A stretch of DNA of 64,000 bases from Helichrysum umbraculigerum (GCA_949592205.1 CATIUR010000001.1:17251501-17315500), one strand, 5' to 3'. Shown: positions 26,332 to 37,250, counted from the stretch's first letter. The notes: generated by a model not told the origin, from the sequence alone. Program-made: numbers and translations.

Positions 26332-27081
26332 TTACAACTAGATACAAGTTCAAATTTAGTATTTTCGATAATACATCCTTAAAGAAAATTAAATACCCTA
26401 ATGTTTATATATACATATAAACAATTAATTTTCTTAAGGCTAGGATCCTACTTGACATACCACCATCACATCAGTTGATCTGCTAGGAATGATGGTACTC
26501 AAAAGGTAAGTGACGATCAATAATTGCATTACAAGTGCAATTCCTAGAATTATGGGACTTACAAATAATACTTATGAAGCAAGAATAAGTGAATTTATAA
26601 ACATGTTTCATCCCATCTTTTGCCACGGGCTTAAGGATCTCACCGCTTAACTCGTTTTAAGTCGTCCAATTAAAAACTGTAAATAGTCCACCACCGTCTC
26701 ACGATGAGTGGTAATTTACCTTGGGATTGCAATTTACCTACGTCTCACGCAGAGTAAAAAGCAACTGCAAGTGTTCTTACGATAGGATGGCGTATGACTT
26801 AATTTAAATGGGTAATTCAATTTGATGTGTTATCAAATATGTATGAATATGCATGCACCATATTCATATCATAATTTTAACAAAAAATATTTTATCTTAC
26901 ATCAACATAAAGAGCTCGGTAGCTCCATTTGAACGCACAAAGAACCGCAGAAGTAAGGCTAGCACAAGGCTGATTAAGTAACCCACTTTCTTTAAGGAGA
27001 CTGAGCCTCCATGCTTATAGCTCTCTTATAGTTTGTTCAAATGGGTGAGCCGGTGTTTCTTTAGCGATGAAAGATACCAAT
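26332..27081 (-). other. copia leader, proximal part
   Basis: This is untranslated leader between the copia gag start and the Tekay-1 insertion. It resumes at 37256 on the other side. I see no open frame or other element. Confidence 0.7.
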
Positions 27082-29397
27082 TGTAACACCCCCAAGTTTA
27101 ACGAGTTGCGGAAGCATCCATTGGGTGTTACTAATCAATATACAAAGCACAAGATTAACAGCAAACGACCTCTAAATGAGACGTTTGTAAAATAGTTACA
27201 TTTCATAATTTGAATCGTTTGAAAACATATAGTTTTCTTTACAAAAGTATGTAAGCCTAGAGTCCGCGTATGTGGAGGGAGATTCTATTACATAACCATA
27301 GTTACAAAAGATAATGCCAAAGAATCTCCGTTAAATGCAGTTTGGAAATCATGCGACTCTAGCTAGTAATCCTGGAGTGATCCTACTCCGTAAGTGTACC
27401 TGAGATACAAAGCTAAACAGTGTCAACCAAAAGGTTGGTGAATCTTACAGGTTTAGTAATAAGTAGGTGTTATGAACCACAAGTATGTACCCGTATTGCT
27501 ATCAAGCAAAGTAAGTAAATCAGTAAATCAGTACAGTGCCATGAGCTCATAAGTTGAAGCTTAACCGTGTAGTGTGAAATAAATCACGTACCCCCGTGAG
27601 TGTTATCCGCACACTCATATGTAACAAATACTAATATGTCTGTTTCTACGTGTAAATCAGTACGTGGTGGCGCTACCACCCCAGACAGGGATTGTCAGTC
27701 CCAAATGGATCCATCTACTAGTACTCGCGCTTAAGACCATAACTAACAACTTACGATTAGGAGGCTTTCAGTGGATAAAAGTAACTCATGCGTTTGTTTG
27801 TAATCAGTAATGTTTTCAGTTCAGTACATTGTGTTCATGCGTAAAAACAGTTGCTAAGTATCTCACCCCGTATGTAAAACAGTAAAAGTGGGGCTGTAAG
27901 ACTCACCTGAGTCTTTGCAAGTACGTTTATGTCAATAAACGAGTAAGTAGTATCAACCGCAGGTTCTCCGAACCCGTAACCTTCAAATGCCTAAACACGT
28001 AAGGTTAAGTAAGTAGATGTCTCGCAAGACCATCTAGGCTAGTTGTTCATACAACCCGTTGGGTTTAAACGTTGGTTTGTTCGCGTTTGCATCAAAAGAT
28101 ATACGGCCCGTTGGTGATTCGTTATATTAAAAGTTTATCATTTATAACGCAATTTAGTGTAACTGTAATAGAAAGTATGTTCTATGACGTTTGTTAAGTC
28201 GTATGACATAAGTATTTGAAGTTGTATAAATTCGACACTTAGTGAAAATCTGAGTTTTCAAAGTTCTGTTTTGTGCGACGTAGCATGCGACGTAGGCATG
28301 CGACGTAGGGTGCGACGTAGGGTGCGACGTAGGCATGTACGTCGCATGATGCGACCTTCGCAAATCAATGCGACGTAGGGGATGGCGTCGCTAGGTGCGA
28401 CGTAGGGGATGGCGTCGCTAGGCGCGACGTCGCAACTTAATGCGACGTAGTGACGGACGTCGCACAATGCGACGTCACGAAGGGTTGTGCGACGTAGAGG
28501 CCGACGTCGCATGAATCTGGGTCCAAAAGCGACGTAGCGGTCTGTTGGCCGGAAAATGTGCCGAAAACGAGTTTTCCGGTTTCCGTTCGGTCCAAATCTT
28601 TTACCCAACCCTTATATGAACATATTAAGCCTATTAAAACCGCAAACTATTAAAAATGATCAAAAACGAGAGATATCGGGATTTGTCGGAAACTTACAAA
28701 GTGTCGGATTGAAAATCCGAAAAGATAGGAATGTAGATCGGGATGCGGTGGTCGTGAATCTCTAAAAATCTTGAAGATCCGAAGTCGTTTGATATGTTTA
28801 TTTGTCGATTTAGATAGATTTTTGGTGGTGGTGTTTAGTGATTAGAGAGAAAAGGAAAGGAAAGAGAGAGAAAGAAAGAAAGTGAAATGAAGAAAGAAAA
28901 GGAAATGGTGGGAGGTTAAGTCCTCCACCATTTTCAGTCTGCGCACTGCGCTTCGCGCAGTGTTCGTTTACCCCGTCGTTTAACGTTAAATAATTATTTT
29001 ACGCGTTTAATTTCATTTATAAAATCACAAATCTTGCTAAATAATTTACTTAAATTATTTCCTTAAATCTTTAATAGTTTAAATTAAATTTTATTACTTT
29101 TGTTATTAAATCGTGTGAGTTATGATTCTTGTAATACGAGACAGTTACTAATTGTTATAAAATAGCGTTTTGGTCATAGTTGCGTTATTTTAGCTTATAA
29201 ACACTTGTTCACCAACGTCCGTGTTAACCGAATAGAATTCCATTCTATTTAAGTTGCGTACGATTTAATCAAATCGCAAAGTTGTATATATCAACCAACA
29301 TATAATCCGATACATAAATTAGCCTAACATAGAACTAATTACATGTATTAACAAAGAATTAGGCGCTAATACTAGCCCTAATTTGGCGGTTGTTACA
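27082..29397 (-). repeat. 3' LTR of Tekay-1
   Basis: It runs from TGTAACACCCCC to TGTTACA, 2316 bp. It follows the polypurine tract of the minus-strand element, hence the 3' LTR. A TATA-like word on the minus strand at 29015-29024 may mark the promoter; this is a guess. Open frames inside it arise from the hairpin array and are not genes. Confidence 0.95.
28267..28535. repeat. GCGACGTAG hairpin array in the Tekay-1 3' LTR
   Basis: About a dozen copies of TGCGACGTAG or its partner CGTCGCA occur in both orientations, many forming short inverted pairs such as GCGACGTAGGGG...GGCGTCGC. The block GTGCGACGTAGGGGATGGCG is present in two tandem copies. The 5' LTR has the same array at about 36120-36388. 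Confidence 0.9.
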
Positions 29398-29415
29398 TTC
29401 TCCCCTTGTTAAAAG
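29398..29415 (-). promoter_or_regulatory. Polypurine tract of Tekay-1
   Basis: On the minus strand ACAAGGGGAGAA lies directly against the 3' LTR. Tekay-2 has the same tract at 51494 onward. Confidence 0.8.
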
Positions 29416-29430
29416 AATTTCGTCCCGAAA

Positions 29431-32400
29431 TTAGCTCGATTGTACGGTCGGTGCGTTGTCAGGGAAGAGATGTGGGTATTTCAGTCGCATTTGGTCTTCC
29501 CGTTCCCAGGTGAATTCAGGACCACGTCTAGAATTCCACCTGACCTTCACGATGGGAATACGACTCTGTTTAAGTTGTTTGACCTCGCGGTCCATTATTT
29601 CCAAAGGTTCCTCGACAAAATGAAGTTTATCATCGATTTGAATTTCGTCGAGCGGTATAATCAGTGTCTCATCAGACAGACATTTCTTCAGATTAGAAAT
29701 GTGGAAGGTGTTGTGAACGCTGCTAAGCTCAGCAGGAAGTTGCAGGCGGTATGCCACTGGACCAATCTTTTCAAGGATTTCGAATGGCCCGATGTATCTA
29801 GGATTTAGTTTGCCTCGTTTTCCGAATCGAATGACACCTTTCCACGGTGCCACTTTGAGAAGTACCTTGTCTCCTACTTGGAACTCAAGGTGTTTGCGTC
29901 TCACGTCAGCATAGCTTTTCTGACGATCACGTGCGGCTTTTAGTCGGTTTTGTATGCCGACGATCTTTTCAGTTGTTTCATGTATGATTTCTGGACCGGT
30001 GAGTTGTGTATCCCCCACCTCAGCCCAACAGACAGGTGACTGGCACTTACGACCGTACAGTGCCTCGAAGGGTGCAGCTTTTATGCTGGTGTGATAACTG
30101 TTGTTGTACGAGAACTCGCACAACGGTAAGTGATTTTCCCAGTTTTTACCGAAGTCAACTACGCAGGCTCGTAGCATGTCTTCCAGTGTTTGTATGGTTC
30201 GTTCGCTCTGGCCATCGGTTTGAGGATGGTAAGCCGTACTCATATCCAGACGAGTACCAAGAGATTTTTGCAGTGATTGCCAGAAGCGAGAAGTAAACCG
30301 AGCATCTCGGTCGGAGATGATTGAGATGGGCACGCCGTGTCTTGACACGATTTCTTTCAGGTAGATCCGTGTCAAACGTTCCATCTTGTCAGTTTCTTTG
30401 ATGGCTAGGAAATGAGCAGATTTAGTGAGTCGGTCGACGATCACCCAAATGGTATCGCAACCGTTAGAAGTTTTTGGGAGTTTAGTAATGAAATCCATGG
30501 TGATCTGCTCCCATTTCCATTGTGGTATTTCAGGTTGTTGTAGCAAACCGGAAGGTTTCTGGTGTTCAGCTTTAACTTTAGAACAAGTAAGACACTTGCC
30601 AACATAGGTTGCAATGTCAGCTTTCATGTTGGGCCACCAGTACATTTCCTTGATGCCGTGATACATTTTGTCGGCACCGGGGTGTATAGAGTATTTGGAC
30701 TTGTGAGCTTCATTCATCACCAAGTCTCGAAGGTTCCCAAAACTTGGTAACCAGATTCGATTCGAGAAGTATTTGGCCCCGTTAGGTTTGGTTTCAAATT
30801 GTTTGTCCATGCCCCGCAAGGCCTCGTTTATCAAGTTCTCTGGTTTGAGTGCTTCGAGTTGAGCGGTGAGAGCTTGATTGATGAGATCGTTGTGAATGGT
30901 CATACCGAGAGCTCGAACTCGAAGTGGTTTCACTCGTTCTTTTCGGCTTAAGGCATCGGCGACAACATTCGCCTTACCTGGATGATAGCGAATTTCGCAA
31001 TCGTAATCAGTGAGTAACTCGACCCATCGACGTTGCCTCATGTTGAGATCCTTTTGATCGAAGATATGTTGGAGACTTTTATGGTCAGTAAAGATTGTAC
31101 ACTTGGTACCGTATAAGTAGTGTCTCCAGATTTTTAGAGCGAATACAACAGCCCCCAACTCTAGGTCATGAGTTGTGTAATTCTTTTCGTGGACCTTGAG
31201 TTGTCGAGAGGCGTAAGCGATGACCTTGTCTTGTTGCATCAGTACGCAACCAAGACCTAGGTGTGAAGCATCACAGTATACCACGAAGTCATCGTTGCCT
31301 TCGGGTAAAGATAAGATAGGTGCACTGCAGAGTTTTTGTTTTAGTAGTTGAAAAGCCGACTCCTGTTTGTCAGTCCAATCGAACTTCTTTTCTTTTTGAG
31401 TCAGTGCAGTGAGAGGTAGGGCTATTTTCGAAAAATTCTCAATGAACCGCCTGTAGTATCCGGCGAGTCCTAAGAATTGGCGTACCTCGGTCGGTGTTGT
31501 AGGTGCTTGCCAACATTTGATAGCCTCGATTTTCGAAGGATCGACATGAATTCCTTGATTATCAATGACATGTCCAAGGAATTGAACGGTTTGCATCCAG
31601 AACTCACACTTAGAGAATTTAGCGTATAACTCTTCGTGTTTGAGCAGCTCTAGGATGGTTTTCAGGTGTTGCGCGTGTTCTTGTTCAGTGCGCGAGTAAA
31701 TCAAGATGTCATCGATGAAGACGATAACAAACTTGTCAAGGTAAGGTTTGCACACCCGATTCATAAGGTCCATGAACACAGCCGGTGCGTTGGTTAAGCC
31801 GAATGGCATTACTTGGAATTCATAATGCCCGTAGCGAGTTCGGAAAGCTGTTTTAGGAATATCTTCATCACGAACTCGGAGTTGGTGATAACCTGACCGT
31901 AGATCGATTTTTGAATAAACACTCGATCCCTGGAGTTGGTCAAACAGGTCATCAATGCGAGGAAGTGGGTAACGGTTCTTGACAGTTAATTTGTTGAGTT
32001 CACGGTAGTCGATGCACATGCGGAAAGAACCGTCTTTCTTTTTCACAAACAGGACCGGAGCTCCCCAAGGTGAGGAACTTGGTCGAATGAATCCCTTGTC
32101 CAGGAGTTCCTGTAATTGAGTAGACAACTCCTGAAGTTCGGATGGGGCTAGTCGGTAAGGGGCTCGTGCCATGGGTGCTGCACCGGGCACAAGGTCAATA
32201 GAAAATTCGACTTGTCTAGGTGGCGGAAGGCCAGGCAAGTCTTCGGGAAAGACTTCTGGGAAGTCTCGAACGATAGGTACATCCTCAAGTCGCTTTTCCA
32301 CCGACTTTTTCTCCATAACGTGCGCGAGGATTGCCTGGTACCCTTTTCTCAAGTACTTTCGGGTTTTCATGCAAGAAATGATGTTTATTCTCGTCCCACC

Positions 32401-33843
32401 GGTCTCCCCTTGTATGCTCAAAGTTCCACCGGTGACGAGAGGAATGCGTACGATTTTCTCAAAACAAACGATTTCGGCTCGGTACTTGGACAACCAATCC
32501 ATACCGACGATGATGTCAAAGCTGCCGATTTCGACAGGTATCAAGTCAATGGAAAAGAGCTCGTTAGCTAAGTTCAGAGTGCAATTAGGTACCACACTGT
32601 CGGCCTCAATAAGTTTTCCGTTTGCCAATTCTATTGTGTACTTAGAATCTAAGGCAATAGGTGTAGTGTCAAGTAGTGGATAAAATTCGTCGGAAATAAA
32701 GCTCTTATCAGCACCAGTATCGAATAATACAGAAGCAGTCAAGTTGTTGAGAAGAAACGTACCCGTGACCACATTCGGGTCTTGACGGGCTTCCCCAGAT
32801 TTCAGTACAAAAGCTCTTCCTCGAGCATTGTTGTTGTTCCTGTTGTTGTTGTTGTTCAGCTTCGGGCAGTCTTTCTTGAAATGCCCCGTACCGTTGCACC
32901 CATAACAAGTCTTTGGTGCCGAGGTGTTGATGTCAGTGGTGTTTGATCTACAGTCCCTAGCCAAGTGTCCAAATCTTTTACACTTGCTGCAGGGACACGA
33001 ACCATGGTGGTGTCGTTGGCACTTTGGGCAATAGGGCTTGGTTCCCTTGTACGCCCCCTTGTCATCAGAACTGGAGATGTAGGCTTTAATGGTTTCAGGT
33101 TTCTTGTTTTGGTGGTTGTTGTGATTGTCAGACCACTTTCTTTTGTTGCTGTTGGAAGATGGAGTGGGTGGTTCGGGGTCCTCGTTCATGGCTAGAAGTT
33201 CATGGGCCAACCGAATGGCACCATGAAGTGTGGTTTGTTTTGATGAGGCGACATTTCCCCGGACAGGTTCCGGGAGGCCGCGGATATACTTCTTGATCTT
33301 TTCGGGTTCAGTACCCGCCATGGTTGGGCGAAGGACGGTGAGTTGTTGGAATCGGGTGGTGTATCCAACGATATCAGTTCCTTGCACTTTCAAGTTCCAG
33401 AACTCTTCGTCCAGCTTGTAAAGTTGTTCGGACGGGCAATACTCATCAGTGAGCATTTTCTTCAGGTCCTCCCAAGGGAGTAGGTAAGCGGTGTCAATAC
33501 CCACAGACTGGGTATAGGAATTCCACCACGAGAGGGCACCATCTTCAAGGGTGCAGGTGGAGAATTTGACCTTGTCGTCTTCCGCACATTTGCTGATGCG
33601 GAAAACTGATTCCATCTTTTCGAACCATCTGATAAGTCCGATGGCTCCTTCAACCCCCTTGAAGCTCAAGGGTTTGCAGTTTTGAAAATCCTTGTATGAA
33701 CAAGGTTTAGCAGCAGAGGTTTCAGCGGCATCGCTGTTTCTTGTGGAACCTGGTGGAGTATTCCGAGCTAAGGCTTCAGTAACAGCCTGGGTTATGAGTG
33801 ACGTGATCTGAGCATCAGTGTAAGGTCGTGTCTTTGGCGGCAT
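29431..33843 (-). CDS. Gag-Pol polyprotein of Tekay-1
   Basis: This is a single 1470-residue frame with no stop or shift. Gag core is at about residues 50-220. Two CCHC zinc knuckles follow at C285-C298 and C313-C326. Aspartic protease has DTG at 375-377. Reverse transcriptase has FIDDILIYS at 709-717. RNase H begins near VVYCDAS (854-860). Integrase has a zinc-binding H1054/H1062/C1084/C1087 set and a catalytic triad D1117, D1178 and E1214, with the expected 35 residues between the last two. A chromodomain near the C-terminus includes KVRWNSRRGPEFTWERED, followed by KYPHLF. In this family the polyprotein is cut by its own protease and makes and integrates element DNA; chromodomains steer integration toward particular chromatin. 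All catalytic residues I can check are present. The ATG at 33843 begins MPPKTRPY, shared with Tekay-2. Expression is unknown. Confidence 0.95.
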   Translation of the reverse strand: MPPKTRPYTDAQITSLITQAVTEALARNTPPGSTRNSDAAETSAAKPCSYKDFQNCKPLSFKGVEGAIGLIRWFEKMESVFRISKCAEDDKVKFSTCTLEDGALSWWNSYTQSVGIDTAYLLPWEDLKKMLTDEYCPSEQLYKLDEEFWNLKVQGTDIVGYTTRFQQLTVLRPTMAGTEPEKIKKYIRGLPEPVRGNVASSKQTTLHGAIRLAHELLAMNEDPEPPTPSSNSNKRKWSDNHNNHQNKKPETIKAYISSSDDKGAYKGTKPYCPKCQRHHHGSCPCSKCKRFGHLARDCRSNTTDINTSAPKTCYGCNGTGHFKKDCPKLNNNNNRNNNNARGRAFVLKSGEARQDPNVVTGTFLLNNLTASVLFDTGADKSFISDEFYPLLDTTPIALDSKYTIELANGKLIEADSVVPNCTLNLANELFSIDLIPVEIGSFDIIVGMDWLSKYRAEIVCFEKIVRIPLVTGGTLSIQGETGGTRINIISCMKTRKYLRKGYQAILAHVMEKKSVEKRLEDVPIVRDFPEVFPEDLPGLPPPRQVEFSIDLVPGAAPMARAPYRLAPSELQELSTQLQELLDKGFIRPSSSPWGAPVLFVKKKDGSFRMCIDYRELNKLTVKNRYPLPRIDDLFDQLQGSSVYSKIDLRSGYHQLRVRDEDIPKTAFRTRYGHYEFQVMPFGLTNAPAVFMDLMNRVCKPYLDKFVIVFIDDILIYSRTEQEHAQHLKTILELLKHEELYAKFSKCEFWMQTVQFLGHVIDNQGIHVDPSKIEAIKCWQAPTTPTEVRQFLGLAGYYRRFIENFSKIALPLTALTQKEKKFDWTDKQESAFQLLKQKLCSAPILSLPEGNDDFVVYCDASHLGLGCVLMQQDKVIAYASRQLKVHEKNYTTHDLELGAVVFALKIWRHYLYGTKCTIFTDHKSLQHIFDQKDLNMRQRRWVELLTDYDCEIRYHPGKANVVADALSRKERVKPLRVRALGMTIHNDLINQALTAQLEALKPENLINEALRGMDKQFETKPNGAKYFSNRIWLPSFGNLRDLVMNEAHKSKYSIHPGADKMYHGIKEMYWWPNMKADIATYVGKCLTCSKVKAEHQKPSGLLQQPEIPQWKWEQITMDFITKLPKTSNGCDTIWVIVDRLTKSAHFLAIKETDKMERLTRIYLKEIVSRHGVPISIISDRDARFTSRFWQSLQKSLGTRLDMSTAYHPQTDGQSERTIQTLEDMLRACVVDFGKNWENHLPLCEFSYNNSYHTSIKAAPFEALYGRKCQSPVCWAEVGDTQLTGPEIIHETTEKIVGIQNRLKAARDRQKSYADVRRKHLEFQVGDKVLLKVAPWKGVIRFGKRGKLNPRYIGPFEILEKIGPVAYRLQLPAELSSVHNTFHISNLKKCLSDETLIIPLDEIQIDDKLHFVEEPLEIMDREVKQLKQSRIPIVKVRWNSRRGPEFTWEREDQMRLKYPHLFPDNAPTVQSS

Positions 33844-34128
33844 GATTCTTCAATAAAAGAAATGAAGATACATGAGATTTTTGTAAGAGAAATTGCATTC
33901 ATTTCAGATGTACATGTATAAAGATGGTAATACATAACATCAATATGAAAAAGGATTATGGCAATTAATATGAGTTGAAACAGCAAGAAATACTTGATAG
34001 ATGATACGAGTTCAAAGGTTACATCCTACAGATGTATTACAAAAGGTGTCGGGAATTATTACATCCGACTGAAACATAGAGTAGTGCTTAGATAGTTACT
34101 AGATTACAGGATAAAGACTACACTAGTT
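33844..34128 (-). other. Spacer between the extra ORF and gag in Tekay-1
   Basis: This 285-bp non-coding spacer is similar to the 276-bp spacer at 55936-56211 in Tekay-2. It could hold a splice acceptor or ribosome re-entry signal for gag; I cannot identify one. Confidence 0.5.
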
Positions 34129-34614
34129 TTAACGTAGATTAATTTGTCCCATCATCGTGACAAGACGGTCCACAGTGTTTGCAAGCCTGCTAGCTTGTCG
34201 GGCGTTGTCTTCGGCTAGTGCTAGTCGTTGTGTTAGTCCGCGCGCATACTCTTCTGCCTCAAGTGAGCGCTGCACACATTCATCCATCCTTTGCTGCAGA
34301 AGGGCATTTTCCACCCTTATTTCTATAATTTGGTTGCGAAGGACATCCATGTTGTTGTTTGTGGTTTCTAGGTCGTCGGAGACTTCTTCTATGCGTTCGA
34401 GGGATGTAAGTCTCCAGTTTTCGTTTGTTTCCTGCAACACGACATCCATGGTGCGAAGTCGTTGCTCGTGTTGGTTCACCCTAGCGGCTAAGGCCGGCAA
34501 GGTAGAGTGAGTGGAGTACGGGCCAGCTCGAGGCAACCTAGCGTTCCTCCTTGCTACCCTTGGGTTCTGCGACCCGGATTGAGAACGAGATGAATTGGAT
34601 GGGATGTTTGCCAT
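34129..34614 (-). CDS. Extra coiled-coil ORF upstream of gag in Tekay-1
   Basis: It encodes 161 residues on the same strand as gag-pol, between the 5' LTR and gag. The N-terminus is basic and serine-rich with the motif VARRNARLPR. The rest is rich in Leu, Glu, Arg and Gln in heptad-like spacing, predicting a long coiled coil, and ends with RLALAEDNARQ and INLR. Tekay-2 has a counterpart at 56212-56718 with the same start (MAN), basic motif and C-terminal block. I recognise no domain and assign no function. A nucleic-acid-binding or particle-associated accessory protein is possible, because such ORFs occur in other plant LTR-element lineages. The kept reading frame in two diverged elements suggests it is translated. 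Confidence 0.75.
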   Translation of the reverse strand: MANIPSNSSRSQSGSQNPRVARRNARLPRAGPYSTHSTLPALAARVNQHEQRLRTMDVVLQETNENWRLTSLERIEEVSDDLETTNNNMDVLRNQIIEIRVENALLQQRMDECVQRSLEAEEYARGLTQRLALAEDNARQASRLANTVDRLVTMMGQINLR

Positions 34615-34919
34615 TTCTGAGACAAAACGTTAGTAAGATGAGGCTAATATATATACATATATCATATCCAGCCTAGTGTCTAGCACGTATCAAGTAATGG
34701 TCCGGTTCTCTCGTAGTCAGAGTCAACTAACGTATCCCCGTTCAACATAATCATTTCAGATCTTACATCGTCTTTCCTTAATTGTACATAGTTGATCAGG
34801 CTATGTTAAATTAAAGTCGTATGATGTAATTCCTGAACCAATCATGCCTAGTAAGGAAATACTGCCTAATGGTCATAGTCTAGGCCCACTAAATGCAACC
34901 TAGTTCACTATAACCTTAG
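34615..34919 (-). other. Conserved leader of Tekay-1
   Basis: This is the untranslated leader between the primer site and the extra ORF. By eye it is about 95% identical to 56719-57020 of Tekay-2, although the two elements' LTRs and gag cores are far more diverged. It may include packaging or dimerisation signals; that is inference. Confidence 0.7.
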
Positions 34920-34931
34920 GCTCTGATACCA
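34920..34931 (-). promoter_or_regulatory. Primer-binding site of Tekay-1 (initiator Met tRNA)
   Basis: The minus strand reads TGGTATCAGAGC three bases after the 5' LTR. This is complementary to the 3' end of plant initiator methionine tRNA, the common primer for chromoviruses. It is a primer site, not a tRNA gene. Confidence 0.92.
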
Positions 34932-34934
34932 ATC

Positions 34935-37250
34935 TGTAACACCCCCAAGTTTAACGAGTTGCGGAAGCATCCATTGGGTGTTAATAATCAATATACAAAG
35001 CACAAGATTAACAGCAAACGACCTCTAAATGAGACGTTTGTAAAATAGTTACATTTCATAATTTGAATCGTTTGAAAACATATAGTTTTCTTTACAAAAG
35101 TATGTAAGCCTAGAGTCCGCGTATGTGGAGGGAGATTCTATTACATAACCATAGTTACAAAAGATAATGCCAAAGAATCTCCGTTAAATGCAGTTTGGAA
35201 ATCATGCGACTCTAGCTAGTAATCCTGGAGTGATCCTACTCCGTAAGTGTACCTGAGATACAAAGCTAAACAGTGTCAACCAAAAGGTTGGTGAATCTTA
35301 CAGGTTTAGTAATAAGTAGGTGTTATGAACCACAAGTATGTACCCGTATTGCTATCAAGCAAAGTAAGTAAATCAGTAAATCAGTACAGTGCCATGAGCT
35401 CATAAGTTGAAGCTTAACCGTGTAGTGTGAAATAAATCACGTACCCCCGTGAGTGTTATCCGCACACTCATATGTAACAAATACTAATATGTCTGTTTCT
35501 ACGTGTAAATCAGTACGTGGTGGCGCTACCACCCCAGACAGGGATTGTCAGTCCCAAATGGATCCATCTACTAGTACTCGCGCTTAAGACCATAACTAAC
35601 AACTTACGATTAGGAGGCTTTCAGTGGATAAAAGTAACTCATGCGTTTGTTTGTAATCAGTAATGTTTTCAGTTCAGTACATTGTGTTCATGCGTAAAAA
35701 CAGTTGCTAAGTATCTCACCCCGTATGTAAAACAGTAAAAGTGGGGCTGTAAGACTCACCTGAGTCTTTGCAAGTACGTTTATGTCAATAAACGAGTAAG
35801 TAGTATCAACCGCAGGTTCTCCGAACCCGTAACCTTCAAATGCCTAAACACGTAAGGTTAAGTAAGTAGATGTCTCGCAAGACCATCTAGGCTAGTTGTT
35901 CATACAACCCGTTGGGTTTAAACGTTGGTTTGTTCGCGTTTGCATCAAAAGATATACGGCCCGTTGGTGATTCGTTATATTAAAAGTTTATCATTTATAA
36001 CGCAATTTAGTGTAACTGTAATAGAAAGTATGTTCTATGACGTTTGTTAAGTCGTATGACATAAGTATTTGAAGTTGTATAAATTCGACACTTAGTGAAA
36101 ATCTGAGTTTTCAAAGTTCTGTTTTGTGCGACGTAGCATGCGACGTAGGCATGCGACGTAGGGTGCGACGTAGGGTGCGACGTAGGCATGTACGTCGCAT
36201 GATGCGACCTTCGCAAATCAATGCGACGTAGGGGATGGCGTCGCTAGGTGCGACGTAGGGGATGGCGTCGCTAGGCGCGACGTCGCAACTTAATGCGACG
36301 TAGTGACGGACGTCGCACAATGCGACGTCACGAAGGGTTGTGCGACGTAGAGGCCGACGTCGCATGAATCTGGGTCCAAAAGCGACGTAGCGGTCTGTTG
36401 GCCGGAAAATGTGCCGAAAACGAGTTTTCCGGTTTCCGTTCGGTCCAAATCTTTTACCCAACCCTTATATGAACATATTAAGCCTATTAAAACCGCAAAC
36501 TATTAAAAATGATCAAAAACGAGAGATATCGGGATTTGTCGGAAACTTACAAAGTGTCGGATTGAAAATCCGAAAAGATAGGAATGTAGATCGGGATGCG
36601 GTGGTCGTGAATCTCTAAAAATCTTGAAGATCCGAAGTCGTTTGATATGTTTATTTGTCGATTTAGATAGATTTTTGGTGGTGGTGTTTAGTGATTAGAG
36701 AGAAAAGGAAAGGAAAGAGAGAGAAAGAAAGAAAGTGAAATGAAGAAAGAAAAGGAAATGGTGGGAGGTTAAGTCCTCCACCATTTTCAGTCTGCGCACT
36801 GCGCTTCGCGCAGTGTTCGTTTACCCCGTCGTTTAACGTTAAATAATTATTTTACGCGTTTAATTTCATTTATAAAATCACAAATCTTGCTAAATAATTT
36901 ACTTAAATTATTTCCTTAAATCTTTAATAGTTTAAATTAAATTTTATTACTTTTGTTATTAAATCGTGTGAGTTATGATTCTTGTAATACGAGACAGTTA
37001 CTAATTGTTATAAAATAGCGTTTTGGTCATAGTTGCGTTATTTTAGCTTATAAACACTTGTTCACCAACGTCCGTGTTAACCGAATAGAATTCCATTCTA
37101 TTTAAGTTGCGTACGATTTAATCAAATCGCAAAGTTGTATATATCAACCAACATATAATCCGATACATAAATTAGCCTAACATAGAACTAATTACATGTA
37201 TTAACAAAGAATTAGGCGCTAATACTAGCCCTAATTTGGCGGTTGTTACA
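34935..37250 (-). repeat. 5' LTR of Tekay-1
   Basis: It is 2316 bp, differing from the 3' LTR at one base that I can find. It lies next to the primer-binding site, so it is the 5' LTR and would carry the active promoter. The hairpin array lies at about 36120-36388. Confidence 0.95.

Larger units (their letters stand above)
27082..37250 (-). mobile_element. Tekay-1: intact Ty3/gypsy chromovirus
   Basis: It is bounded by two 2316-bp LTRs and a perfect target duplication CCAAT (27077-27081 and 37251-37255). It has a methionine-tRNA primer site, a polypurine tract, one uninterrupted gag-pol frame of 1470 codons and an extra ORF ahead of gag. The integrase follows RNase H and a chromodomain lies at the C-terminus, which places it in the Tekay (Del) clade of chromoviruses. 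The LTRs differ at one base that I can find (27131 C, 34984 A), so the insertion is very recent. It lies in the leader of the older copia element. It appears structurally complete and could be autonomous. Confidence 0.95.

Noticed and set aside
34920..34931. Matches to initiator methionine tRNA at three places
   Set aside because: Each is only the 12-13 base primer-binding site of an LTR element; no cloverleaf is present.
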